A stretch of 30,033 bases of DNA from CAZCEC01 sp964497615 (GCA_964497615.1 CAZCEC010000074.1:1-30033), one strand, 5' to 3'; shown: positions 1 to 8,610, counted from the stretch's first letter. Numbers and translations are program-made. The notes: generated by a model not told the origin, from the sequence alone.

Positions 1-180
<180 letters not shown>

Positions 181-268
181 CCTCCCCTTCAAGTTTCCAA
201 ACGGGTACAAGGTCCCCAATGGCCCCCCGCGCTGGCTTCCTTTGGGCCAGATTCGGCTGTCATATCCC

Positions 269-299
269 GGCGGCCTGCCTGCCAGAGCAGGAGGCCGCC
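269..299 (+). terminator. Strong stem-loop, probable terminator
   Basis: GGCGGCCT (269-276) pairs with AGGCCGCC (292-299), and the inner CCTGC (278-282) pairs with GCAGG (287-291) around a CAGA loop with one bulged G. The hairpin lies about 90 bases after the stop at 180. Only a short T run (ATTTC) follows, so it is either a weak intrinsic terminator or an mRNA 3'-end stem. Confidence 0.45.
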
Positions 300-355
300 A
301 ACCATTTCAGAGTCAGAATAGGGGCGCAATCGACTGAGCAACATAAGTTTGGCAC

Positions 356-399
356 CGCCTCGTAGCTCAACTGGACAGAGCACTTGACTTCGGATCGGC
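356..399 (+). pseudogene. tRNA-Arg(TCG) 5'-half remnant
   Basis: Bases 363-394 match tRNA positions 8 to 38: TA, D-stem GCTC (365-368), D-loop with GG, D-stem GAGC (378-381), then the anticodon arm CTTGA with loop CTTCGGA (388-394) carrying anticodon TCG at 390-392. The 3' anticodon strand (395-399) pairs only with two wobbles and one mismatch. No variable region, T-arm (GTTCGA-like) or acceptor complement to 356-362 follows. It is therefore a truncated or interrupted tRNA gene, not a working one. The break coincides with the start of the inverted-repeat block that follows. Confidence 0.5.
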
Positions 400-536
400 C
401 TGACGCAGTAGTGCCCATTCATTCCAATCTTAAAGATTCCGGCCAAGTCCTTAAGATTTGTTGCAGTAGTCGCGCGCCGGCAATACTGCACCACTACTGC
501 GTAGGCCACTTGATAATTCCTTGGGCCGGTCAAGTG
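381..536. repeat. Nested inverted-repeat block
   Basis: Several inverted pairs overlap here. CACTTGAC (381-388) pairs with GTCAAGTG (529-536). GGCC plus ACGCAGTAGTG (397-400, 403-413) pairs with CACTACTGCGT plus GGCC (492-502, 504-507). TGCAGTA (462-468) pairs with TACTGCA (484-490), and CACTTGA (507-513) pairs with TCAAGTG (530-536). The last pair competes with the outer one. GC is lower than in the flanks and no ORF is convincing. It may be a small non-autonomous mobile element or a structured RNA; I cannot decide from sequence alone. Confidence 0.5.
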
Positions 537-539
537 TTA

Positions 540-1140
540 GCGCTGGTTGGGGCCCGATTCTTAAATATTCGCCGGGTCGAAATTCGTTAACATTGGCGCG
601 CCAGGCGATCCTTTAACATTGGCCTCGTCCGGCGCAACCTTAACGCCCCCGGTCGCCCACCCTGCCCCCGGCGCCAGCGACGGCTGTGTCCGCGATCAGT
701 GCCAGGCGCCTTCCCGGTCTCCCATCACGCGCTCCGCCCAGAGTTGCGCGCGCCTGACCGGCGGCCTGTCTTTAACATTCAGGTACAGCCGCCGCAAGAC
801 CTGAGCGGTGCGCACACACGGTCACACCGCAGTCACGCAGCGCGTCCATCCTGCCACACCACTGACGCCCGGCGCGCCGCCACGACACCTCGCCCAAGTC
901 CCGCGCCGCGGCGAGCACAGCGCGCCGGGCCGGCCGCCACGTCACCTTCACACCCATACGCGTACACAGGTCCGCCGCATAGGCACCGCGCGATCAAGCC
1001 AGGCAGCCGCGCACACCCACGCCGCCCCCAGCCTGCCGCCAGGTTCTGAATTTGGTTCTGAGTTTGGTTCTGCGATTGGTCTTTACGACCGTTGAGGGGG
1101 AGTGGCTCTATTCGGCTGGCAACACGGCCTGCGGCCATCA
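540..1140. other. Non-coding or decayed stretch with short direct repeats
   Basis: No intact gene is supported. TTAACATT occurs at 587-594, 613-620 and 772-779, twice followed by GGC. Imperfect 12-base tandem units (GGTTCTGAATTT, GGTTCTGAGTTT, GGTTCTGCGATT) occupy 1042-1077. On the minus strand, roughly 960 down to 555, the reading is coding-like but broken by a frameshift and a TGA. This may be a decayed ORF, but no family is recognisable. Confidence 0.35.
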
Positions 1141-1332
1141 CTGCCGCGCCGACGATGCCCGTCAGCGCTTGCGTTAGCGCTTGCGCTTCGACTAGCTCGG
1201 CGCTGGCGCGGACATCGGCGTCGCGGGCAGCAACAGCGCCCGATCAGCCACCGGCGCACGACTGCCGCGCCGATCCTGCCCGTCAGCGCTTGCGATGGCG
1301 CTTGCGCTTCGCCGGACTTGGCGCTGGCGCGG
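1141..1332. repeat. Direct repeat with 121-bp period
   Basis: Bases 1141-1211 recur at 1262-1332 with a constant offset of 121 bases (CTGCCGCGCCGA start, GTCAGCGCTTGCG core, GGCGCTGGCGCGG end). The second copy encodes the basic C-terminal tail and stop of the minus-strand HEAT-like gene. The first copy is a degraded duplicate of that tail with an extra stop. This is a partial 3'-end gene duplication. Confidence 0.6.
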
Positions 1333-1905
1333 AGACCGTGGTCTCAGGCGAGGGCAGCGCCTGTTCGCTCTCCTGCGCGTCGCCCGGCATCGGTTCATCC
1401 GGATCGTTGAGCGACAGCCGCAGCGACTCCGTCAGCCGCGCGGCGCGTTCGTCTTCGGCCGCGACCAGCCGCCGCCGGGCCGGCATCTGCGCATGGTCCA
1501 GACCGTTGACGGCGTGCAGTACCAGCAGGTGCTGGGCCAGTATCCGGTCACCCGGCGGCCGCAGCGCCTCGATCACGGGGATCGCGGCCGGGCTGCCGAT
1601 ATCGGTCAGGGCAGCGGAATACATCTCGATGTCGCGCGGGTGCTTCGGTCGGCGTCGCGCCAGCAGGCCGATCACGATCTCCACCCCGCGCTCAGTGCCC
1701 ACTGCACCCAGCACGCCCGTCAGGTAGATCTCGCGCGTCAGGTCGCCGTTCAGCGCCGCCGCAATCGGTTCCACCACCGCCGGGCCGATCGCCGACAGCG
1801 CCGCGGCGCAGGCCTCCAGCAGGTAATCGCCTTCCTAGTCCATGACGCGCGCCAGCAGCGCCGGGATGGCAGCCCAGCCGCGCCTGCCGGCCCCGAGCGA
1901 CTGGT
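1283..1905 (-). pseudogene. HEAT-like repeat protein, 5'-truncated, amber stop
   Basis: On the minus strand the frame reads AIPALLARVMD, a TAG (1835-1837), then EGDYLLEACAAALSAIG and two more helical repeats (LTGVLGAVGTERG, ALTDIGSPAAIPVIEAL). It ends in an acidic/Pro-rich linker and a basic KRKRHRKR tail, stop at 1283-1285. The alternating Ala/Leu helices with G-P/A-A turns resemble HEAT/PBS-lyase-like repeats, usually a protein-interaction scaffold. The reading continues in the same frame on both sides of the TAG, so a single substitution (for example of a Trp codon) is likely. The N-terminal part is absent and is replaced upstream by transposase sequence at about 1905-1944. A shorter protein could start at the codon ending at 1777, but I regard the locus as broken. 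Confidence 0.5.
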
Positions 1906-1943
1906 TGGGGCCGGTCCAGAGTTGTGGCCCGAACACGCATCGG

Positions 1944-2258
1944 CCCGTGGTCGCTGACAACGGCTTTGCGGCCGCCGACTGGCAGCGCCACTGGGCGACG
2001 GCGTATGCGACCCAGGTGGTCGCGCCGCCCGAGATCGCTGCGCCGCGCCAAGGGCGTTGGTTTGGCCGCCTGCGGCAGGTGATTGAAACCGTGTTCGCGC
2101 ATCTGGACCATTCTTTCGGCCTGAAGTATCCCGGAGCCCATACCACCTGGGCCTTGCTGGCCCGCGTCGCAGCCAAGTTGGCCGCCTACAATCTCGGCAT
2201 CTGGATCAATCGCTACTGGGGCCGCCCGGACTTCGCTTTCGCAACCCTGATCGTCTGA
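1944..2258 (+). pseudogene. IS982-like transposase, C-terminal fragment
   Basis: The frame reads PVVADNGFAAADW, then the RQVIETVFAHLDHSFGLKYP region and ARVAAKLAAYNLGIWINR before the TGA ending at 2258. The IETVF-x-L signature followed by a long Ala/Leu helix and Asn-Arg is the C-terminal half of DDE transposases of the IS982 type (D-x-G-F/Y near the second Asp, Glu in IETVF). The first catalytic Asp and the whole N-terminal half are missing, because the upstream sequence belongs to the opposite-strand HEAT-like gene. No terminal inverted repeats or target duplication could be identified. The remnant cannot transpose by itself. Confidence 0.6.
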
Positions 2259-2372
2259 AGGCCGGCCGGATCAATCTGCATCAAGCGTCTAGGTGTCTGC
2301 AACACGGGCCCTCTGCGTCACAACAGCGACGACGATCACGACGACTAGGTGAACGTCCTCGCTCGGGCCGCA

Positions 2373-2407
2373 AGACGGCCAGCCCGCGAGATGCAGGCTG
2401 GCCGTCT
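2373..2407 (-). terminator. Perfect 12-bp stem-loop after the small-protein operon
   Basis: AGACGGCCAGCC (2373-2384) and GGCTGGCCGTCT (2396-2407) form a perfect 12-bp stem with an 11-base loop, 66 bases downstream of the minus-strand gene ending at 2474. There is little T run after it, so the termination mechanism is uncertain. A second small hairpin (CAGCCT-CCCC-AGGCTG, 2427-2442) lies between it and the gene. Confidence 0.45.
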
Positions 2408-2473
2408 ACTCTTAATGAGGCAGTGCCAGCCTCCCCAGGCTGCCGGAGGAACTGAGCCAGGCTCGCTGTGTCG

Positions 2474-2656
2474 CTAGCGCAGCAGCACCACGACCAATCC
2501 ACCCAGCAGCGCCAGCGGCACTGCCAGGGCCATCGCGCGTGTCCGCCAATGGGCCGGCTTGGCCGGGGATGGGGGCCGCGCCTCCTGAGCCCGTTTCTCA
2601 GCCCAGGCCACGGTTTGATGTGCCAGACGCTCATTCAAGTATGGGTTAGGGTTCAT
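2474..2656 (-). CDS. Small single-TM protein (60 aa)
   Basis: The start chosen is the ATG at 2654-2656, giving MNPNPYLNERLAHQ; an AAAGGATGG-like ribosome site precedes it. An upstream ATG at 2695 would add 13 residues of no apparent value. Residues 1-45 are polar and charged with an EKRAQEA helix. Residues about 46-60 form a hydrophobic helix (MALAVPLALLGGLVVVLLR) reaching the C-terminus, as in a tail-anchored membrane protein. It follows a second gene of similar architecture on the same strand, 117 bases upstream. I recognise no functional family. Confidence 0.5.
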   Translation of the reverse strand: MNPNPYLNERLAHQTVAWAEKRAQEARPPSPAKPAHWRTRAMALAVPLALLGGLVVVLLR

Positions 2657-2773
2657 GGTTAGCCATCCTTTGCACAGTGTTGGTGCATTCCGCAAGATCG
2701 TGTGCCCGGTTGTCTTGTGCCCGGCGGAGCGTTGCCAGCCGCCCCGCCGGGGCTAAGAGGAGGAAGGCCGGGG

Positions 2774-2989
2774 TCAGAGAAGCGCCAGCCAATTGACCAC
2801 GATACCCAGCGCGCCGAGGGCCGACACCACCAGCGCCGCGCGGACTACGTACCGCCGTGCAGTGGGCCGGGCGGCGCCCCAGCCATGCAGGACCTCGTAC
2901 GTCCGTTGATCGTAAGCCTGTTGGCCCATCACGCCCCGGTGGGTTTCGCGCTGCACTTCCGAAAACAGGGTGGACAGCAAGTCGAACAT
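2774..2989 (-). CDS. Small single-TM protein (71 aa)
   Basis: MFDLLSTLFSEVQRE starts at 2989 behind a good ribosome site (AGGAGG, 6-7 bases upstream). Residues 1-48 are polar (QRETHRGVMGQQAYDQRTYEVL). Residues about 49-71 form a C-terminal membrane helix (AALVVSALGALGIVVNWLALL). With the next gene (2656-2474) it makes a probable two-gene operon divergent from the large WD40 regulator gene. The function is unknown. The strong ribosome site and the clean polar/membrane architecture support a real gene. Confidence 0.55.
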   Translation of the reverse strand: MFDLLSTLFSEVQRETHRGVMGQQAYDQRTYEVLHGWGAARPTARRYVVRAALVVSALGALGIVVNWLALL

Positions 2990-3182
2990 GGGTGCCTCCT
3001 GGCCGGCCGCCCGTGGGCAGCCTTGCGCGTTCGTTCGTTTCTGCCATCAGCATAGGCGGCGGCCATGTACACAGCGGCCGTCCAGCGTGTCTTCTGCGTG
3101 TAACGATCACATCCAGCGGCCAACGCAAACCGGTTCAATCCGGCCCGCATGGTCAGATTGGCTTCGGGAGGCCTCGGCAGTA

Positions 3183-3210
3183 TTGAATTTCGTGTGAACG
3201 GGAGTAGACT
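3183..3210 (+). promoter_or_regulatory. Candidate promoter of the BTAD/WD40 gene
   Basis: TTGAAT (3183-3188) and TAGACT (3205-3210), 16 bases apart, each match the sigma70-type consensus at four of six positions. Transcription would start near 3217. This makes the GTG at 3219 a poor start and supports the ATG at 3273. Confidence 0.35.
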
Positions 3211-3272
3211 GAAAACAAGTGGAAGGGGGAAAGCCTGCGCAGGTTGCGCCGCCATTGATCGCGGGGGCCGCC

Positions 3273-6200
3273 ATGCTGGAAGTCCGCCTGCTGGGCCAGT
3301 TCGAGATCCGCCACGACGGGCAGCCGGTCCACCTGCCCCTGCGCCCCGCCCAAGCGCTGCTCGCGTATCTGCTGCTTCACATCGGCCTCCCCCAGCGCCG
3401 CGAAAAGCTCGCTGGCCTGTTCTGGCCAGAGCTCCCCGAATCCAGCGCGCGCAGCAACCTGCGCCATGCCCTGTGGCGCATCCGCAAGGCCCTCGGCACC
3501 AGCCGTACGACCAGGCGGGAATACCTGCTGGCGGACGAACTCACGGTTGAACTCGACCCGGCCGCCGACGTCTGGCTGGACACGCGTGTGCTGGAGCAGC
3601 CGGCCGCGGAGCCGCTCGTCCTCGAGACCCTTGAAAGCGCGGCGGAAGTCTATCGCGGGGAGCTGCTGCCGGGCTTCTACGACGACTGGGTGGGTGCTGA
3701 GCGCGAACGGCTGCAGGCCGCCTTCGAGAGCAAGATGGCGCTGCTGCTGGAGCACCTGCTGGCGGCGCGGCGCTGGCCGGATGTGCTGGCGTGGGGCGAG
3801 CGCTGGGTCGCGCTGGGGCATACCCCGGAAGTGGCTTACCGCGCGCTGATCACGGCGCATGGCCAGCGCGGCGACGCTTCGCAGGCCGCGGCCGTCTACC
3901 GCCGCTGCCAGGTCGCGCTGCAGCGCGAGCTGGGAGTCGAACCGTCGTTGCAGACGCGGGCGGCCTACCAGCAGGCGCTCACTGCGCCGCCGAACGCGGC
4001 GGCCCTAACTGCCGCCCCGACCGAACTGCCGGGCGGCGCCGTCACATTCGTCTATGCCGACCTGCACAGCGCCGGTCCCCTGGCTCCAGGTTCAGGGGTG
4101 GCCCCTTCTGCTGCGGTTGAGGCCGAACACCAGCAATTGCTGCACGCCTCATTCGCGAAGTGGCATGGCCGCGCGCTGGCGGCCCAGGCCGATGCCTCGC
4201 TGGCGGCCTTTGCGCGGGCGGCGGACGCGGTTGGCGCGGCGGTGGAGGCGCAGCGCGCGCTGGCGGCGCACGGCGGGCCGGACGGCGGCCTGGCGTGCGT
4301 CCACCTGGCCCTGCATACCGGCGAGGCCGGGCCGAATGGCGACCGCGATGGCGGTCCGGCCGGGCAGCGCGCCGCCTGCCTCGCCCACGTGGGCCACGGC
4401 GGTCAGGTCCTGCTTTCGGAGACCACTACGGCGTTGGTGCGCGACGACCTGCCCGCTGGGGTGGGCCTGATTGATTTGGGGCGGCACCTGCTGCCAGACC
4501 TGCATCGCCCCGAACACCTCTTCCAGCTGGCCATCGCCGGTCTGCCGGCTCAGTTTCCGGCGCTCGCCTCGCTCGGCGTGCTGCCCCCAAAGGAAGCGCG
4601 CCCGCCGCGGCAGGTCGGCCCCTCGCCCTACCGCGGGCTGTTCGCTTTTCAGGAGAGTGACGCCGCCCTATTCTTTGGCCGCGAGGACTTCGTCGGCGCC
4701 CTCGAGGGCGCGCTCAGGTCGCAGCCGAGGGTGGCGGCGATCATCGGGTCCTCGGGCTCGGGTAAATCGTCCGCCCTGCTGGCGGGCCTGCTGCCCCGGC
4801 TGCGCGCTGAACCAGGCTGGGAGATCGGGCTGATGCGGCCAGGCAGCCAGCCCTTCTACGCCCTGGCCAGCGCGCTGGTGCCCCGGCTCGAGGCCGGCCT
4901 GGATGAGGTCGATCAGCTCAGCGCGACGCGGCGCCTCGCCGAGCGCCTGCGCGCCGGTGAAATCGCCCTCGATCAGGTCGTCCAGCGCTTCCGGCCCAAT
5001 GGGGTTGGGGTTCGCCGGTTCTTGCTCGTGATTGATCAGTTTGAGGAGCTTTACACCCTGGTCGGCGACGAGGCCGAGCAGGTGAGTTTCATTGATGCGC
5101 TGCTCGGGGCCGTCGCCGCCTCCCAGGATCAGCGCGCGGCCCCCTTCGGGCTGGTCCTGACCATGCGCGCCGACTTCATGGGCCAGGCGCTGTCGCACCG
5201 CCCATTCGCCGACCGGCTGCAAGGCGCCTCCCTGCTGCTGGGGCCGATGTCGCGCGCCGAGCTGCGCCTGGCCGTCGAGAAGCCGGCCTGCCTCCAGGGG
5301 GCGGCCTTCGAAGCTGGGCTGGTCGAGCGCATCCTGGACGATGTGGGCGCGCGGCCCGGCCATCTGCCCTTGCTGCAATTCGCCCTCACCCTGCTGTGGG
5401 AGCAGCACGAGGCGGGCTGGCTGACGCACACCGCCTACGAGGCCATTGGCGGGGTGGACGGGGCGCTGGCCCGCTATGCCGACGAGGTCTTCGCCGGGTT
5501 GTCGGCCGAAGAGCAGGCGCAGGCCCGGCGCCTGTTCGTGCAGTTGGTCCTGCCGGGCGAGGGCACGGTGCACACGCGCCGCGTGGCGAAACGCGCCGAG
5601 TTGCGCGAAGGCGCCTGGCGCCTCGCCCGGCGCCTGGCCGACAAACGCCTGGTGGTCACCGACCGCGACCTCGTCAGTGGTGAGGAGATCGCCGAGGTCG
5701 CGCACGAAGCCTTGATCCAGCGCTGGGGCAAGCTTCAGGGGTGGATGCAGACGGACCGGGTCTTTCGCTCGTGGCAGGAGCGGCTGCGGGCGGCGCTGCA
5801 CCAGTGGCAGACCAGCGGGCGGGACGAGGGCGCCTTGCTGCGGGGCGGGCCGTTGATCGGGGCCGAAGAGTGGCTGCACGAACGCGGCGCCGAACTGGGC
5901 GCGTTCGAGCAGGACTTCATCCGCCAGAGCGTGGCGGCCCGCGAACGCGAGCTCCAGCAGCGCCAGCGGCGGCGGCGGCTCACGTTCGCGGGCTTGGCCG
6001 GCGGCCTGGTCATTGCGCTCGCCCTGGCGGCCACCGCGCTCTTGCTGCGCCAGAACTCGTTACGCCAGGCCGCCATCTTGCTGGCCCAGCAGGCCGAGAA
6101 CGAAGTGCAGTCCGGCAATTCTGACCGGGCAGTGCTGTTGGCCCTCGAAGCCCTGCAGCACTACCCCTACACGCCGCAGGCCGAGCACGCGCTCGGCCAG

Positions 6201-8228
6201 GCCGTGACCCTGGGCCGTGCCCTGCGCTTTCTCCCGGGGCATACCAATACGGTGGACGGGGTGGCCTGGTCACCTGACGGCCAGTTCATCGCGACCGCGA
6301 GCCTTGACCGTGCCGTGCGCGTCTGGGACGCCGCCACGGGACAAGCGGTGAGCCGCCTGGAGGCCAACAATCAGGTCTATACGGTTGCCTGGTCGCCGAG
6401 CGGCGACATGCTCCTCTACACCACCGGTGACCGGATGCCCTACCAGACCGGCGATCAGGGGATCGACGTCTTCCTGTGGGATCTCCGCGCCAGCGTCCCT
6501 ATCACGATCTACACTGCGCCCGCCTATGGCGTCGGCACGGAGCCCGGCGTGGCTGAAAAGCTCATTCAGGCCGTCAATGCCAATCACACCGCCGCCTTCT
6601 CGCCCGACGGTGAGCGCCTGGCGATCATCAGCGATCGAAGCGTCACGGTCTGGGATTTGGCGCGGGGCGCGGCGGTGATGGAGCTGGTTGGCCACACCGA
6701 TCTGGTCTACAGCATCGCCTGGTCGCCTGACGGCCGGCGCCTGCTGAGCGGCGGCGAGGATGGCACCGCGCGCCTGTGGGATGCCCTCGATGGGCGAGCG
6801 CTGGCTACGCTGAATGGCCATTCCGAAAGCGTGACCACCGCCCTGTGGTCGCCGGATGGCGCGCAGGTGGCGACGGCCTCCCGCGATGGCACGGTCGTCA
6901 TCTGGCGGGTCGCCGACGGCACCCAGGCCATGCGCCTGGAAGTAGATCCGGAGGCGGTTTGGGACCTGGCCTGGTCGCCGGATGGCCGCCGCCTCGCCAC
7001 CGCCAATGCCAGCGGTCTGGTGCAGGTATGGGATGCCGCCAGCGGGGCGGTGGACTTCACCTTGCGCGGCCATGCCCGTTGGGCCACGAGCGTCGCCTGG
7101 TCACCTGACGGGCGGCAATTGGTGTCGGGCGCTCACGATACCACTGTCTACGTCTGGAAGGCCACGTCCGGCGTCGAACGCTTCACGTTGGACGATCCGA
7201 GCGGGACGATCTCGGGATTGGGCTGGTCGCCGGATGGCCGTCAATTACTCACGGCCGGCGGCACCTGGCTCGAGCTTGGGGTGATGGATGGCTACGTCGA
7301 ACTGTGGGACATGGCCTCGGGTCAACTTGTGACCCGTTATGAGCCTGCATTTGACACCTTCTTTCAGGTGGATTGGTCCCCCGACGGGTGCCACTTCCTG
7401 ACGCGGCATGGCCCTTCGCTGCACCCAACGGACGATACGGTCCTGGTGTGGGACGCCGTCCAGGCCGAGGTCATCACCGTCATTCCAGTCGTGCGGCTGC
7501 CGGAATTCGTGCGCGACGCGGCCTGGTCGCCCGACGGACAGCGCATCGCGGCCGTCACCAACAACGGGCTGGCGAACGTGTACGATCCGTTCACGGGAGC
7601 AATAGTCACGACTTACACGGGCCATGCGGCCGGCACTTTCCTGATTGACGTCACCTGGTCGCCCGACGGCCAATGGGTGGCTTCCTCAGGCTACGGTGGA
7701 GTCCGGATCTGGGATAGCCAGACGGGTGAGGAACGCCTGCGGCTGGACGGCCTTGGCGGTGCGGTTGGCGGTCTGAAGTGGTCACCCGCCGGGGACCGGA
7801 TCTGCACCGCGTCCAGCGATATCGAGATGGGTGGTGCCAGCGCCGCGGTTCGCATCTTTGATGCCGCCACGGGCCGCCAGCAACTCCTGATCACTGGACA
7901 CACCTCAGGCCTGTGGGAATGCGGCTGGTCGCCCAATGGCCGTCGCGTGTTTTCAACCAGCCTGGACGGGACGGCGCGCGTCTGGGACGCGGCCACGGGG
8001 GCGGAACTGCTCCGGCTGCCGGCGCCCACGCTGTTTGGCCTGTATGCCGCCTGGTCTCCCAGCGGCGAGTACCTGGCCACCTCGGGCGACAGCCAGCCGG
8101 CGCGCGTCTGGCGTGTTTGGCAGAGCACCCAGGAACTGCTGGACTACGCGCGCGAGTGCTGCGTCCTCCGCGAACTGACGGCGACGGAACGCGAGCAGTT
8201 CGGGCTGCCGGCGCGAGCTCCCAGATAG
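3273..8228 (+). CDS. BTAD-cyclase-like-STAND-WD40 giant regulator (1651 aa)
   Basis: Domains in order: winged-helix plus BTAD (residues 1 to about 245; MLEVRLLGQFEIRHDG start, YRGELLPGFYDDW, LGVEPSLQTR), as in SARP/AfsR-type regulators. A class III cyclase-like domain follows (about 254-420; VTFVYADLHSAG, LALHTGEAG, HGGQVLLS), probably inactive because the usual NRAARL is QRAACL. Next is a STAND NTPase (from about 450; PYRGLFAFQESDAALFFGRE, Walker A GSSGSGKSS near 492, Walker B LLVIDQFEEL near 583), then one TM helix (about 903-927). Fourteen WD40 repeats run from about 987 to the C-terminus, enough for two seven-bladed propellers. It probably senses a signal through the propeller and couples NTPase-driven assembly to the N-terminal module. 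The GTG at 3219 is an alternative start without a ribosome site. It is intact and stands alone, divergent from the two small TM genes. Confidence 0.85.
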   Translation: MLEVRLLGQFEIRHDGQPVHLPLRPAQALLAYLLLHIGLPQRREKLAGLFWPELPESSARSNLRHALWRIRKALGTSRTTRREYLLADELTVELDPAADVWLDTRVLEQPAAEPLVLETLESAAEVYRGELLPGFYDDWVGAERERLQAAFESKMALLLEHLLAARRWPDVLAWGERWVALGHTPEVAYRALITAHGQRGDASQAAAVYRRCQVALQRELGVEPSLQTRAAYQQALTAPPNAAALTAAPTELPGGAVTFVYADLHSAGPLAPGSGVAPSAAVEAEHQQLLHASFAKWHGRALAAQADASLAAFARAADAVGAAVEAQRALAAHGGPDGGLACVHLALHTGEAGPNGDRDGGPAGQRAACLAHVGHGGQVLLSETTTALVRDDLPAGVGLIDLGRHLLPDLHRPEHLFQLAIAGLPAQFPALASLGVLPPKEARPPRQVGPSPYRGLFAFQESDAALFFGREDFVGALEGALRSQPRVAAIIGSSGSGKSSALLAGLLPRLRAEPGWEIGLMRPGSQPFYALASALVPRLEAGLDEVDQLSATRRLAERLRAGEIALDQVVQRFRPNGVGVRRFLLVIDQFEELYTLVGDEAEQVSFIDALLGAVAASQDQRAAPFGLVLTMRADFMGQALSHRPFADRLQGASLLLGPMSRAELRLAVEKPACLQGAAFEAGLVERILDDVGARPGHLPLLQFALTLLWEQHEAGWLTHTAYEAIGGVDGALARYADEVFAGLSAEEQAQARRLFVQLVLPGEGTVHTRRVAKRAELREGAWRLARRLADKRLVVTDRDLVSGEEIAEVAHEALIQRWGKLQGWMQTDRVFRSWQERLRAALHQWQTSGRDEGALLRGGPLIGAEEWLHERGAELGAFEQDFIRQSVAARERELQQRQRRRRLTFAGLAGGLVIALALAATALLLRQNSLRQAAILLAQQAENEVQSGNSDRAVLLALEALQHYPYTPQAEHALGQAVTLGRALRFLPGHTNTVDGVAWSPDGQFIATASLDRAVRVWDAATGQAVSRLEANNQVYTVAWSPSGDMLLYTTGDRMPYQTGDQGIDVFLWDLRASVPITIYTAPAYGVGTEPGVAEKLIQAVNANHTAAFSPDGERLAIISDRSVTVWDLARGAAVMELVGHTDLVYSIAWSPDGRRLLSGGEDGTARLWDALDGRALATLNGHSESVTTALWSPDGAQVATASRDGTVVIWRVADGTQAMRLEVDPEAVWDLAWSPDGRRLATANASGLVQVWDAASGAVDFTLRGHARWATSVAWSPDGRQLVSGAHDTTVYVWKATSGVERFTLDDPSGTISGLGWSPDGRQLLTAGGTWLELGVMDGYVELWDMASGQLVTRYEPAFDTFFQVDWSPDGCHFLTRHGPSLHPTDDTVLVWDAVQAEVITVIPVVRLPEFVRDAAWSPDGQRIAAVTNNGLANVYDPFTGAIVTTYTGHAAGTFLIDVTWSPDGQWVASSGYGGVRIWDSQTGEERLRLDGLGGAVGGLKWSPAGDRICTASSDIEMGGASAAVRIFDAATGRQQLLITGHTSGLWECGWSPNGRRVFSTSLDGTARVWDAATGAELLRLPAPTLFGLYAAWSPSGEYLATSGDSQPARVWRVWQSTQELLDYARECCVLRELTATEREQFGLPARAPR

Positions 8229-8532
8229 GGCGCCTGTATCGTAATCGGCCCCAGCGTCCACAACCTGCCTGCCAGCCGGGGCGACCTGCCCGCGGCGCTC
8301 TGCTCCATCGCGGACCGGCAACTTGCCTCGACCGGCCGGCGCGGGCTGACGTGATGGCTCGGGCCGCAGCGGACATAGCCGGCAGACCGAGCATCCTGCG
8401 CGCCGGCCCGTTTTTGTCGTCCGCGCCGTGGCGCGCTAATCGCCGCCGCGCTTACCCAGGCAGGCACGAGGCGAGTGGCCGACGGCACTTTGACTCCCGC
8501 GATCCAGCGCGCCGCTGAACGCCGAATAGGTC
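8229..8532. other. Intergenic, no gene seen
   Basis: Short open frames here overlap on both strands without family features or ribosome sites. The only structured signal is the terminator-like hairpin at 8378-8415. Confidence 0.4.
8378..8415 (+). terminator. Possible intrinsic terminator
   Basis: GCCGGC (8378-8383) can pair with GCCGGC (8402-8407), followed after CCG by TTTTT (8411-8415). The loop is long (18 bases) and the stop codon of the WD40 gene is 150 bases upstream, so confidence is low. Confidence 0.3.
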
Positions 8533-8561
8533 TTCACCCACCGCCCGCTTTGTGTTATGCT
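8533..8561 (+). promoter_or_regulatory. Candidate promoter of the recombinase pseudogene
   Basis: TTCACC (8533-8538), a 17-base spacer and TATGCT (8556-8561) with an upstream TG extended -10 element. A GGAGG ribosome site (8600-8604) then precedes the ATG at 8611 by six bases. The expression signals look intact although the gene is not. Confidence 0.4.
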
Positions 8562-8610
8562 GGCGTCGTAGAACGCATGTTTCACGCACTGGACAGGATG
8601 GAGGCAGTAA

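Noticed and set aside
540..600. Possible 3' exon of an intron-split tRNA (GGGTCGAAATTCG near 574-586)
   Set aside because: The stem does not pair, and the acceptor complement to 356-362 is absent.
1042..1077. Short tandem units as a possible CRISPR array
   Set aside because: The 12-base units are contiguous without spacers; no cas genes or regularly spaced repeats are present anywhere in the window.
4668..5879. 403-codon minus-strand open frame inside the WD40 regulator gene
   Set aside because: It is a shadow of the NTPase region; it has no domain pattern and GC-rich codon usage opens the antisense frame.
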